Shown one piece after another: positions 15,520 to 23,906 of a stretch of 32,822 nt of DNA. Numbering within the stretch: the first letter of the stretch is position 1; each line of letters opens with the position of its first letter. The notes under the pieces were generated by a model, which was not told where the DNA came from, did no database searches, and saw only the letters and a program-made list of their open reading frames with translations. The position numbers were made by a program, and so were the translations under genes. This stretch comes from CAYWJT01 sp964458655 (GTDB taxonomy: Bacteria; Acidobacteriota; Aminicenantia; Aminicenantales; Saccharicenantaceae), in the NCBI GenBank assembly GCA_964458655.1, contig CAYWJT010000029.1, positions 1 to 32,822 of the forward strand, given 5' to 3'.

Positions 15520-15556
15520 GGAACCAAAGGTCAACATTTCAAGGAGGAATAAGCGA

Positions 15557-18500
15557 ATGCAGAAGAGAATTTTGATCCTCGTCGCCGCCGTCCTCTTCCT
15601 CGCCGGCACCATCGCCTACGCCCAGGTTACGGCCACAGGCAAGATGGAAGGCCGCGTCGTCGACACTTCGGGAGCACCGCTGCCCGGCGTGTCGGTCGAG
15701 GCGGTCAGCCCGAGGCTGGTCGGCACGGCGACAGCGGTCACGGACGCCGACGGCACTTACCGTCTGTTCGCGCTGCCGTCCGGCACCTATTCGGTCACCT
15801 TCGCTCTTCCCGGCTTCAAGACCCTGAAGCGCGACGGCATCGTGCTCCAGATGAGCCAGACGATCACCCTGAACGTCACGCTCGAGCAGGCCGCCATCGA
15901 AGAGGAAGTGACCGTCGTCGGACAGAGCCCGCTCATCGACGTCAAGAGTACGGTCAAGGGCCAGACCATGACCAAGGAAGTCTTCATGAGCCTGCCCCGC
16001 AGCCGCAGCTTCGACGGCCTGCTGAGCACCGTCCCCGGCGTCCAGTCTGAAGGCGTGGCCGGCGGCCTCTCGGTCGACGGCGCGACCGGCACCGAGAACA
16101 TGTGGTACGTCGACGGCGCCGACGTCAACAACGTCCACATCGGCACCCGCAGCCAGAACGTGGTCATGGAGATAGCCGAGGAAGTCAAGATCACGGCTTC
16201 GGGCTACAACGCCGAGTTCGGCGGCTCGATGGGCGGCGTCATCAACGTCATCACCCGTTCCGGCGGCAACAACTTCACCGGCGACGCCATCATCTACTAC
16301 AACGACAACAGCCTGTTCATGCAGGGCAAGTCCCGCGACTACGTCCGCTGGAATCCGTACGACGACTACGTCTATGAGTACGTCAACGACGACGACCTCT
16401 ACTGGAAGGGCGGACACGCGCGCGACGATTACAAGCGCTACGAGCTGGTCTTCAACCTGGGCGGCTATATCCTGAAGGACAAGCTCTGGTTCTTCGGCTC
16501 CTTCAACCCCATCTACAGCCGCACTTTCGGCGCCAGGTTCTTCAACTCCGACCCAGAGCCCAGGCCGGAATACATGTTCCAGAACAAGAACTACACCTGG
16601 AACGGACAGTTCAAGATCACGGCCGCGCCCATCCGCGGCATGAGGCTTTCGGCCAGCTTCGTCAACAACTTCTACAGGTACCGCGGCGCCATCCCCTCCA
16701 TCCTCGGCACGAGCACCAAAGCCTACGACTACAAGAAGCAGGGCTATGACTATCCCAACTGGTCAGCCGCCTTCCAGGCGGACTACAGCTTGGGCAACAA
16801 CTTCCTGCTGAGCGCCCGCGGCGGCTACCATTACGAGAACATAAACAACCAGCAGATCGCCAACCGCTTCACCACCTACTACTTCGGCTACTCCAACTAC
16901 ATCTACGAGACCGACCCGTTCTTCGTAGCACACCCTGAACTTCTTCATACCGCCGGCGCGTTCAACTATTCCGGAAGCCGCTTGGTCCTCGACCGAGAAA
17001 AGCTCATGCGCTTCAACGGCAACCTCGACGCCAACTATTACGTCACCCTGGCCGGCGAGCACGCCTGGAAGGCCGGCATCCAGTGGATCCGCGACGCCGA
17101 GGACTACTTCAACGCGGCCGTTTGCCCCATGGTCAACCTGAACTGGGGCCGTGCTTACAACAACCCCATACTTCCGGGCGGCACGGTCCTCGGGACCTAC
17201 GGCAACTATCAGATCCGCTCGAGCTGGACCTCCCCCTACGGCTACGCCTGGGACATCAAGCGCGACAGCTGGGCCATCTACCTCCAGGATTCCTGGACAC
17301 TCAACCGCAAGCTGACCATCAACGCCGGCGTGCGCACCGAGAGCGAGTACATCCCCTCCTTCAACCCCGAATACCCGGTCAAGCCCATCGACTTCAAGTT
17401 CCAGGACAAGCTCGCACCCCGCCTCGGCGTGGTCTATGACGTGTTCGGCGATTCCAGCCTCAAGCTCTTCGCCAGCGCCGGCATCTACTACGACGTCATG
17501 AAGCTCTACATGGCCGAGGGCGCCTTCGGCGGCTTCAAGTGGAAAACCGACTATTATGAGTTGAACAACCCGGACTTCACCAAGATCGCCGACAACGGCG
17601 ACATCAACGATCGGGCCAACCAGGAAAGGACCGACCTCGGCAACGTCTATGTCGGCACCATCGACTGGCGCATCCCGTCCTTCGACACCACCGACCCCAA
17701 CCTTAAGCCCGTCGCCCAGAGAGAGATCTCCTTGGGCGCCGAGAAGAAGCTCATGGAGGACGTGTCGCTGTCGATCCGCCTCGTCCAGAAGCACCTCATC
17801 CGGACCATCGAGGACATCGGCGTGGCCACTCCCGAGGGCGAGCTCTACTACAACGCCAACCCCGGCAGCAAGTTCATCAACGACATCTACCTCGAGAACC
17901 TCGGCTCCGAATACCCGGCCTGTCCCAAGGCCAAACGCGAGTACTACGGCATGAACCTCTCGCTCGAGAAACGGTTCAGCAACAACTGGCAGGGCGGCAT
18001 CAACTACACCCTTAGCCGCGTCGCCGGCAACTACGGCGGCCTGTCGAGCTCGGACGAGAGCGGCCGCAACTCGCCGAACGTCGAGCGCTACTTCGACCTC
18101 TGGTTCATCATGCGCGACATCAACTTGAACGAGCTGACGGGCCCTCTGCCTCAGGACAGGACCCACTACATCAAGGCCTACGGCTCCTACGTGACCCCGT
18201 TCGGCCTGACCCTGGGCTTCGTCGGCTACGCCCGTTCGGGTCTGCCGCTCACGACCCAGCTCAGCGCCAACTCCGTCACCATCTATCCCAACAACCGTGC
18301 CGACCTCGGCCGTCTGCCGTGGACCGTCTGGGCCGACCTCTACGCCGAGTACACCGTCAAGATCAAGAACAGGACCACGCTGGGCATCAACCTCCAGGTC
18401 AACAACGTCACCAACACCAAGACCATCCAGGGCAAGGACACCACGGTCAACAGGATCGGCATGGGCATCACCGATGAGGAGCTCCTGACCGGCAGTTTCG

Positions 18501-18619
18501 ACTGGGAGGCCGCTCTTAACGAGCCCGGTGACCCCTACTGGAAGAACATCCGTTTCGGCGCCTGGACCAGCCGATTCGGCACCTGGTCGACCAGGCTCGG
18601 CCTCAGGCTCTCGTTCTAA
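15557..18619 (+). CDS. TonB-dependent receptor with N-terminal carboxypeptidase-regulatory-like domain
   Basis: 1020 residues. Signal peptide 1-22 (cleavage AYA-QV). Residues 29-112 are a CarboxypepD_reg-like beta sandwich (GRVVDTSGAPLPGVSVEA; TDADGTYRLFALPSGTYSV). The plug domain follows at about 120-240 (LLSTVPGVQSEG, YNAEFGGSMGGVINVITRSGGN). The rest is a 22-strand type barrel rich in aromatic and asparagine residues, ending in the outer-membrane signature RLGLRLSF with terminal Phe. Such receptors import or bind large ligands across the outer membrane with TonB-ExbBD energy; the ligand here is unknown. The ATG at 15557 is set by AAGGAGGAA. Codon use is very strongly C-ending, suggesting high expression. 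A terminator follows directly, so it is transcribed alone under an elaborate control region. Confidence 0.95.
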   Translation: MQKRILILVAAVLFLAGTIAYAQVTATGKMEGRVVDTSGAPLPGVSVEAVSPRLVGTATAVTDADGTYRLFALPSGTYSVTFALPGFKTLKRDGIVLQMSQTITLNVTLEQAAIEEEVTVVGQSPLIDVKSTVKGQTMTKEVFMSLPRSRSFDGLLSTVPGVQSEGVAGGLSVDGATGTENMWYVDGADVNNVHIGTRSQNVVMEIAEEVKITASGYNAEFGGSMGGVINVITRSGGNNFTGDAIIYYNDNSLFMQGKSRDYVRWNPYDDYVYEYVNDDDLYWKGGHARDDYKRYELVFNLGGYILKDKLWFFGSFNPIYSRTFGARFFNSDPEPRPEYMFQNKNYTWNGQFKITAAPIRGMRLSASFVNNFYRYRGAIPSILGTSTKAYDYKKQGYDYPNWSAAFQADYSLGNNFLLSARGGYHYENINNQQIANRFTTYYFGYSNYIYETDPFFVAHPELLHTAGAFNYSGSRLVLDREKLMRFNGNLDANYYVTLAGEHAWKAGIQWIRDAEDYFNAAVCPMVNLNWGRAYNNPILPGGTVLGTYGNYQIRSSWTSPYGYAWDIKRDSWAIYLQDSWTLNRKLTINAGVRTESEYIPSFNPEYPVKPIDFKFQDKLAPRLGVVYDVFGDSSLKLFASAGIYYDVMKLYMAEGAFGGFKWKTDYYELNNPDFTKIADNGDINDRANQERTDLGNVYVGTIDWRIPSFDTTDPNLKPVAQREISLGAEKKLMEDVSLSIRLVQKHLIRTIEDIGVATPEGELYYNANPGSKFINDIYLENLGSEYPACPKAKREYYGMNLSLEKRFSNNWQGGINYTLSRVAGNYGGLSSSDESGRNSPNVERYFDLWFIMRDINLNELTGPLPQDRTHYIKAYGSYVTPFGLTLGFVGYARSGLPLTTQLSANSVTIYPNNRADLGRLPWTVWADLYAEYTVKIKNRTTLGINLQVNNVTNTKTIQGKDTTVNRIGMGITDEELLTGSFDWEAALNEPGDPYWKNIRFGAWTSRFGTWSTRLGLRLSF

Positions 18620-18656
18620 GCAGAAAGCAGCAGCAGAAGCACAAGCAGAAGCTCAA

Positions 18657-18689
18657 AGCCCGCCCCCGAGAGGGGGCGGGCTTTTTTTT
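18657..18689 (+). terminator. Intrinsic terminator of the TonB-dependent receptor gene
   Basis: An 11-bp GC-rich stem, AGCCCGCCCCC (18657-18667) pairing with GGGGGCGGGCT (18672-18682), encloses a GAGA loop and runs into eight T residues (18682-18689). It lies 37 nt after the stop codon and lacks a matching T-run for the opposite strand. Confidence 0.95.
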
Positions 18690-18736
18690 ATCTGCGCGGC
18701 TTTATGCGGCCGGCCGCCTGACCCGTGCCTTCGGCT

Positions 18737-19702
18737 TTACTTCTTTATCGAGTCGAGGATGCTTTTCGCCTGAGCTGCCCGCTCGCCTTCGGGCTCGAGC
18801 TTGAGGAACTTCTCCAGGTACTCGGCCGCCTTGGCCATGTCGGCCTTGTTCAGGAAAACATAAGCCAGCTTGAGATAGGGCTCGGCCCAGTCCGGCTTGA
18901 TCTGGGCGGCCATCTCGAAGTACTTCTGGGCCTCGTCGATCTTCTGGTTGGAGAAATAGATCTCGGCCACGTTGTAGGCCAGGAGCTCGTCCTGGGGCGC
19001 GACCTCGATCGACCTCTTGAAGTATTCCTGGGCCTGGACCAGGTCGTCCTGCCTCAGCCAACACAGCCCTATGGCCGCCAAGCCCTTGGCCGTCATGGTC
19101 TTGCCCATGGCCAGGTCGTTCTTGGCGTTCTCCAGGAGCGTGTTGTAGGTCTCGACGGCTTTGGCGTAATCGCCCTTTTCTCGGTAGCAGTCGCCGATGC
19201 TGAGGTAGACCTGGTAGGCGCCGGGGTTCTTCTTGATGAACTCCTCGTACATGGTCAGGGCCGAGTCGTATTTGCCGTCCTGGAAGAACCGGTTGCCCTG
19301 CTCCAGGTCGGCGAACGAGGCCTCGTCCTGGATGATGCCGGTCCCGGCCGCTTCTTTTTCGAGCTTGATGGTCACGAGCGGGTTCCTCTCGAGCTGGCGC
19401 ACATACTGGTTGACGCTCACCGGCAGATAGCCCTTGGCCGTGGCCGTGATAGTCCAGTTGCCGGTGCCCAGGCCGATGACGCCCCACTGGCCTTTCTTGT
19501 CGGTGACGGCGTCGAAGACCGCCCCGGACCCGCCTTCGAACTCGAGCTTGACCTTGGCGCCCTCGACCGGCTTGCCGTCCTTGTCCACGACTACTCCGCT
19601 CAGACGGCCCTGGCCGCGTCCGGCCTGGGCGAAGGCGGCGGTCGCGGCGAAAGATATGATGATGGCGAATAACGCGATCCCGATATAAATCCTTTTTCTC
19701 AT
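18737..19702 (-). CDS. Exported carboxypeptidase-regulatory-like and TPR protein
   Basis: 321 residues. The ATG at 19702 follows GGAGG at good spacing; a GTG two codons upstream overlaps that site. Signal peptide 1-25 (cleavage AFA-QA). Residues about 33-118 form a CarboxypepD_reg/Ig-like domain (LSGVVVDKDGKPVEGAKVKLE; GYLPVSVNQYV). Residues about 130-318 are TPR repeats: GNRFFQDGKYDSALTMYEEF, GDCYREKGDYAKAVETYNTL, AEIYFSNQKIDEAQKYFEMA, LAYVFLNKADMAKAAEYLEK. TPR arrays bind proteins; a periplasmic scaffold is likely. It has its own promoter and converges with the TonB-dependent receptor, which carries the same kind of N-terminal domain. Substrate or partner unknown. Confidence 0.88.
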   Translation of the reverse strand: MRKRIYIGIALFAIIISFAATAAFAQAGRGQGRLSGVVVDKDGKPVEGAKVKLEFEGGSGAVFDAVTDKKGQWGVIGLGTGNWTITATAKGYLPVSVNQYVRQLERNPLVTIKLEKEAAGTGIIQDEASFADLEQGNRFFQDGKYDSALTMYEEFIKKNPGAYQVYLSIGDCYREKGDYAKAVETYNTLLENAKNDLAMGKTMTAKGLAAIGLCWLRQDDLVQAQEYFKRSIEVAPQDELLAYNVAEIYFSNQKIDEAQKYFEMAAQIKPDWAEPYLKLAYVFLNKADMAKAAEYLEKFLKLEPEGERAAQAKSILDSIKK

Positions 19703-20095
19703 CTTCACCTCCGGTCGCTTACATTATCCCCGCCCCGGCCGGTTTTTTCAAGGGCGGGAACGAGCCGGGCACAGTCACCAATGGCGCCTTTCCCCGGTCT
19801 CTTTCATTTCCGCTATTCCCGCAATGTGCGTTTTTAACATCACAAGCGCGCTGAAAACTCTTCTCGGGGGGTTGTCGGCGGTCATGGGCATCAGCCGGCA
19901 GCCCATCACCCGTGCAGTGCGTGGAGAACTTCGATAACCGCAAGCGCGTGCGTTGACGTTGCAATTATATGTTTGTCAATGAGTTATAGAGAGGCAGCCG
20001 CCATGCTGGGTGTCCCGTCGGTTGTAGTCCACACCTTGCACCCGGCCGGCGGTTGGGAGAAAATACCATTCCGCAGGCCAAAAGTGGAGCGAACT
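19703..20095. other. Divergent intergenic region between TPR protein and patatin genes
   Basis: About 390 bp without a credible gene. On the reverse strand it holds the promoter of the TPR gene (19723-19751). The part next to the patatin gene is AT-richer (TTGCAATTATATG near 19960) and may carry its promoter, but no pair with acceptable spacing stands out. The in-frame extension of the patatin gene to 19973 lacks a ribosome site and family similarity. Confidence 0.4.
19723..19751 (-). promoter_or_regulatory. Sigma-70 promoter of the TPR gene
   Basis: On the reverse strand TTGAAA (19751-19746) and GATAAT (19728-19723) are separated by 17 bp. Transcription would begin near 19716, a short leader containing only the GGAGGTGAAG ribosome site. 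Confidence 0.65.
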
Positions 20096-20983
20096 ATGAG
20101 CCGACATTCGAAAAACAAAACCCCCTGGGGGCTGGTCCTCATGGGCGGCGGAGCCAGGGGACTGGCCCATATCGGAGTGCTGGAGGTCTTCGAAAAGAAC
20201 GGCCTTGTCCCGGACGTGGTGACGGGCACCTCCATGGGCGCCATCATCGGCGGCTTCTACGCGGCCGGTGTCCCTCTCAAGGACATGCGCCGCTTGGCAG
20301 CCGACCTGAGCTTCAAAAAATACATCTCCCCCCGGGTTTACTCCATCCTCAGCCGGCGCAGGAACCCTGTGCTGGACTACTTCCTGCTCGACCTCTACCT
20401 GCAGAAAGTGCTGGGCAAAGAAAGCGGCCTGGGCGGCGACAGGGTCGAAGGCTACCTCAGGCGCTTCGTCGGCGACGTCGACATAGAGCGGCTGCCCGTC
20501 AGGTTCGCCTGCAACGCGGTCGACGTTCTTTCGGGCCGCGAGCGCCTCTTCACGGAGGGGAAGCTCTACAAGGCCGTCCGCGCCTCGATGTCCTACCCGC
20601 TGGCCTTCAAGCCGGCCAGGCACGAGAGAGCCGTCCTCCTCGACGGCGGCATCGTCAACAACGTGCCCGTAGCGGCCGCCCGGGAGTTGGGCGCAGTGAA
20701 GGTGCTCGTCTCGGACGTCCACCGGCCAGTCAAGCCTGTGCCGGCTTCGAAGATCGGGAACGCCTTCGACCTGCTCCAACGGGTGGTCCACATCGCGATG
20801 GCCCGGGCCGACGAGGAGAAGTTGAAAGCGGCCGATTTCGTGCTCGAGGTGAACCCGGAGGTCGAAGTCTTCGATTTCTCCCGGGTCAGGGCCGTGATGA
20901 GCAGGGGCAGACAGGCGGCCGAAGCCAGGCTGCAGGATATCCGCAACTGGCTGGCCGGCGTCGGGCCGGGAGCCTTGAAGTGA
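20096..20983 (+). CDS. Patatin-like phospholipase
   Basis: 295 residues with all patatin hallmarks: the oxyanion segment GGGARGLAHIGVLE (17-30), the nucleophile elbow GTSMG with S46, and the catalytic Asp in DGGIVNNVPV (D183). Patatin-type enzymes are Ser-Asp dyad lipid acyl hydrolases; the bacterial RssA/YchK-like group is of this length and has no well-defined substrate. There is no signal peptide, so the protein is probably cytoplasmic or membrane-associated. The ATG at 20096 follows AGTGGAG; the upstream extension to 19973 has no patatin similarity. It converges with the aldolase gene. Family certain, lipid substrate unknown. Confidence 0.92.
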   Translation: MSRHSKNKTPWGLVLMGGGARGLAHIGVLEVFEKNGLVPDVVTGTSMGAIIGGFYAAGVPLKDMRRLAADLSFKKYISPRVYSILSRRRNPVLDYFLLDLYLQKVLGKESGLGGDRVEGYLRRFVGDVDIERLPVRFACNAVDVLSGRERLFTEGKLYKAVRASMSYPLAFKPARHERAVLLDGGIVNNVPVAAARELGAVKVLVSDVHRPVKPVPASKIGNAFDLLQRVVHIAMARADEEKLKAADFVLEVNPEVEVFDFSRVRAVMSRGRQAAEARLQDIRNWLAGVGPGALK

Positions 20984-20993
20984 GCCGATGGCC

Positions 20994-21010
20994 GGCCGGG
21001 CCGCCCGGCC
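20994..21010 (+). terminator. Possible hairpin downstream of the patatin gene
   Basis: GGCCGGG (20994-21000) pairs with CCCGGCC (21004-21010) around CCG, 11 nt after the stop. Only a short TATTT follows, so termination is uncertain. Confidence 0.3.
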
Positions 21011-21199
21011 GATGCCTATTTAAGGGACCGCGAACATTCCGGCCGGCGGAAATCGGGCAGTCGTCAGTCTCGGCGTTGGACGGACCGCGCCGCCCGCTCG
21101 AGGCAGGCGGTTGACCCCACTGTTATGTTTTTCTGGAACATTCCGGCGTCAGGCCGCGCGCGGCCGGCTTCAGTCGCCGCGCTTGTGACTGGCCTGAGT

Positions 21200-22228
21200 T
21201 CAGGCGACCTCCGGGCCGTAACGCCCGGCCGAGCCCAGAACCTCGCGGTTCTTCCTCTTGTACATCTCGACCAGGGCCGCCCGGGCCGGCCCGAGATATT
21301 TCCTGGGGTCGAACTCGGCCGGCTTCTCCGCGAAGACCTTGCGGATCTCGGCCGTCATGACCATGCGGCCGTCGGTGTCGATGTTTATCTTGCAGACGGC
21401 CGACGCGGCCGCCCGCCGCAGTTGGGCCTCGGGCACGCCGACGGCGTCCTTCATCGCTCCGCCGTACCTATTTATGGTCTCCACCGCTTCTTTGATGACC
21501 GAGGACGCGCCGTGGAGCACGATGGGGAAGCCCGGCAGCCGCCGCTCGATCTCTTCCAGGATGTCGAACCTGAGCGGCGGCGGCACGAGCACCCCGCGCT
21601 CGTCCCTGGTGCACTGCTCCGGCTTGAACTTGTAGGCCCCGTGCGAGGTCCCTATCGATATGGCCAGCGAGTCGACGCCGGTCCGGCCCACGAAATCGAC
21701 CACCTGGTCCGGCCGGGTGTAGGTCGAGGCCTCGGCTTTGACTTCGTCCTCTATCCCAGCCAGGACGCCGAGCTCGCCCTCGACCGATACGTCTTGCCCG
21801 CGGGCGTATTCCACGACCCGCCGCGTCAGGGCGACGTTCTCCTCATAGGGCAGGCTCGAGCCGTCGATCATCACCGACGAGAAGCCGTTCTCGACGCAGG
21901 ACTTGGCCAGCTCGAACGTGTCTCCGTGGTCCAAGTGCAGGATGATGGGGATCTCGGACTCGCAGCCCTTTTCCTTTTCCATCTCCCTGGCCATCTTCAC
22001 GGCGCCTTCGGCCATGTACCTGAGCATGGTCTGGTTGGCGTACTTGCGGGCGCCGCTCGAAACCTGGAGGATGACCGGCGAGCGCGTCTCGACGCAGGCC
22101 GTGATGATGGCCTGGAGCTGCTCCATGTTGTTGAAGTTGTAGGCCGGGACCGCGAACTTTTCGGCCATGGCCCGCTTGAAGACATCCCGGCTGTTGGAAA
22201 GCCCCAGGGACTTGTATGAAACAGCCAT
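21200..22228 (-). CDS. Class II fructose-bisphosphate aldolase family protein
   Basis: 342 residues. The zinc-dependent class II aldolase signatures are present: AYNFNNMEQLQAI (29-41), the active-site and metal-binding HLDHGD (H98, D100, H101), VSVEGELG (148-154), SIGTSHGAYKF and VLHGASSV (metal-ligand His and phosphate loop), then KINIDTDGR. The enzyme cleaves fructose 1,6-bisphosphate to dihydroxyacetone phosphate and glyceraldehyde 3-phosphate in glycolysis or the reverse. Tagatose-bisphosphate or another ketose bisphosphate cannot be excluded. The ATG at 22228 follows AAAAGGAGGTGG. It stands alone, convergent with the patatin gene and divergent from larA. Confidence 0.92.
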   Translation of the reverse strand: MAVSYKSLGLSNSRDVFKRAMAEKFAVPAYNFNNMEQLQAIITACVETRSPVILQVSSGARKYANQTMLRYMAEGAVKMAREMEKEKGCESEIPIILHLDHGDTFELAKSCVENGFSSVMIDGSSLPYEENVALTRRVVEYARGQDVSVEGELGVLAGIEDEVKAEASTYTRPDQVVDFVGRTGVDSLAISIGTSHGAYKFKPEQCTRDERGVLVPPPLRFDILEEIERRLPGFPIVLHGASSVIKEAVETINRYGGAMKDAVGVPEAQLRRAAASAVCKINIDTDGRMVMTAEIRKVFAEKPAEFDPRKYLGPARAALVEMYKRKNREVLGSAGRYGPEVA

Positions 22229-22561
22229 CGCTCCACCTCCTTTTGGCCCAATGATAAACCAGCGCCCGCCGGAATGCAAAGGCATCAGGGACCGGCGACG
22301 GCGCCCGCATTTCAGTGCCGGACTCGACTCGGGACGGGGTCCTGTCACGGCTCGTCCCCGTCCGTCCTCGCTCCACCCATCCCCCCGCGGGGAACCCCTT
22401 CCGCTGCGGGCGTTGCGGGGACTGGAGCCGTGCCACCCCTCCATTGTCCTGACCGCTAGTACAGAATCGGCTATGCTTCACTAATCGGCCGACCGCGCCT
22501 GGCCGGAGCCCGGCCCAGCTGAAGCGTTCTTTCACGGCAGACGGCATCTTACTGGAAAAAC
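22229..22561. other. Divergent intergenic region between aldolase and larA
   Basis: About 330 bp with no convincing gene. The aldolase side has a possible promoter (22251-22279, reverse) and the larA promoter begins at 22562. The middle is GC-rich and contains short runs of C and G (22379-22400), but I see no long repeat or RNA motif. Confidence 0.4.
22251..22279 (-). promoter_or_regulatory. Possible promoter of the aldolase gene
   Basis: On the reverse strand TATCAT (22256-22251) is a good -10. TTGCAT (22279-22274), 17 bp upstream, is a weak -35. The start would be near 22244, just before the ribosome site. Confidence 0.35.
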
Positions 22562-22590
22562 TTGAAACGGCCGGCCTTCATGGATATTTT
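22562..22590 (+). promoter_or_regulatory. Sigma-70 promoter of larA
   Basis: TTGAAA (22562-22567) and TATTTT (22585-22590) are spaced by 17 bp. Transcription would start near 22597, so the in-frame ATG at 22591 cannot be used and the ATG at 22621 has a leader of about 24 nt. Confidence 0.6.
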
Positions 22591-22620
22591 ATGAGGCGGA
22601 AGGGACCGGGAGGACCCGAC

Positions 22621-23892
22621 ATGAAAGTTGGACTAGCTTACGGCCCCGGACATCTCGAGATCGAGCTTGCCGACGGACTCGACGTCACGGTCGTCAGGCC
22701 GCGCTTCGCGCCCGGGCTCGGCTCGCCTGGCGAGCGGCTGCGAGAGGCGCTGCGGCGTCCGGCCGCGTCCCCGCCCCTCCGCGAACTGGCCAGGTCCGGC
22801 GGGCGCGTCGGCATCGTCTTCAGCGACATCACTCGTCCGGCCCCCAACCCTTTCCTGCTCGGCGACATACTCGAGGAGCTCTCCTACGTGCCCGGACTGG
22901 ACGTGACGCTCTTCAACGCCCTGGGCACGCACCGTCCGAACACCAAGGCCGAGCTCGAGTCCATGCTCGGGCCTGAGATCGCCGGCTCCTACAGGATAGT
23001 GCAGAACGACGCCTTCGACCGTGGGACCCAGACTCTCGCCGGTAGGACTTCCTTCGGCAACGATGTCTGGCTCAACTCCGAGCTTTTGGCCTGCGACCTC
23101 AAGATACTCACCGGCTTCATCGAGCCGCATCTTTTCGCCGGATTCTCGGGCGGAGGCAAGGCCGTCCTGCCGGGCATGGCCGGTCTCGAGAGCATACTGC
23201 GCAACCACGGGGCGGCCATGGTCGGTCATCCGGAAGCCATCTGGGGCGTCACCGAAGGTAATCCAATCTGGGAGGAGATCCGGGAAGCGGCCCGCTTCGT
23301 CGGCCGGACTTTCCTGGTCAACGTCGCCCTGAACAGCCGCCGGGAGGTCACTGGCGTCTTCGCCGGCGGGGTAGAGGCCGCCCACGCCGAGGGTTGCGCC
23401 TTCGTCGGCCGGACGGCCGTCGTCCCGGTGCCGAAGCTCTTTGACATCGTCATAACCACCAACTCCGGCCACCCTGCGGACATCAACCTTTACCAGTCGG
23501 TCAAGGGCATGCGGGCGGCCGAGAGGGTCGTCAAGCCGGGCGGGGCCATAATCATCGCCAGCCGCTGCAGCGAAGGCATCCCGGAGCACGGCCTTTACGG
23601 CCGGCTTCTGCGCGAGGCGCACGGCCCGCGGGACCTGCTCGAGCGCATAAACCGGCCTGGCTTCCTCGAACAGGACCAGTGGGAGGCGCAGGTCCAGGCG
23701 CTCGTCCAGCTCAAGGCCGACGTCTATGTCTATTCGGAAGGGCTGACCGATGACGAGATAACCGCCTGCCACCTGAAGCCCAGCCGGAGCGTCGAAGCCA
23801 CTCTCGAGGATCTCCTCGGCGTCTACGGACGGCGGGCCTCGGTCTGCGTCCTGCCCGAAGGCCCCCAAACCATCCCCTGCCTTGCCCGGTGA
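22621..23892 (+). CDS. larA: Nickel-pincer lactate racemase family protein (LarA)
   Basis: 423 residues. LarA_N motifs: FSDITRPAPN (68-76) and LGTHRPN (101-107). Then come IEPHLFAGFSGGGKAVLPG (167-185) and RNHG (194-197). H104, H170, K180 and H196 match the catalytic H108/H174 and pincer-binding K184/H200 of Lactobacillus plantarum LarA with a constant offset of four, so the active site is complete. The enzyme interconverts D- and L-lactate or related 2-hydroxyacids using the nickel-pincer nucleotide made by LarB, LarC and LarE; none of those is in this window. The start at 22621 is supported by GGGAGG and by the promoter. Other LarA homologs racemise different hydroxyacids, so the exact substrate is open. 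Confidence 0.9.
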   Translation: MKVGLAYGPGHLEIELADGLDVTVVRPRFAPGLGSPGERLREALRRPAASPPLRELARSGGRVGIVFSDITRPAPNPFLLGDILEELSYVPGLDVTLFNALGTHRPNTKAELESMLGPEIAGSYRIVQNDAFDRGTQTLAGRTSFGNDVWLNSELLACDLKILTGFIEPHLFAGFSGGGKAVLPGMAGLESILRNHGAAMVGHPEAIWGVTEGNPIWEEIREAARFVGRTFLVNVALNSRREVTGVFAGGVEAAHAEGCAFVGRTAVVPVPKLFDIVITTNSGHPADINLYQSVKGMRAAERVVKPGGAIIIASRCSEGIPEHGLYGRLLREAHGPRDLLERINRPGFLEQDQWEAQVQALVQLKADVYVYSEGLTDDEITACHLKPSRSVEATLEDLLGVYGRRASVCVLPEGPQTIPCLAR

Positions 23893-23906
23893 GGGTTGAC
23901 GGGGAC

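Noticed and set aside
15470..15530. Resemblance of the receptor leader (CCGCAAAGCCGCTGGG) to the core of class I cyclic-di-GMP riboswitches
   Set aside because: The GNRA tetraloop stem and the 3' half of the aptamer are not visible, and the CGCAAAG segment sits in a hairpin loop here. The match is too short to call without a covariance search.
16763..18166. Long reverse-strand frame opposite the TonB-dependent receptor gene
   Set aside because: It is a shadow created by the strong C-ending codon bias of the real gene; the translation is Val/Asp/Glu-rich with no domain.
21032..21147. Direct repeat GAACATTCCGGC at 21032-21043 and 21136-21147
   Set aside because: Two 12-bp copies 104 bp apart in a GC-rich intergenic stretch between convergent genes; no further copies or associated structure seen.
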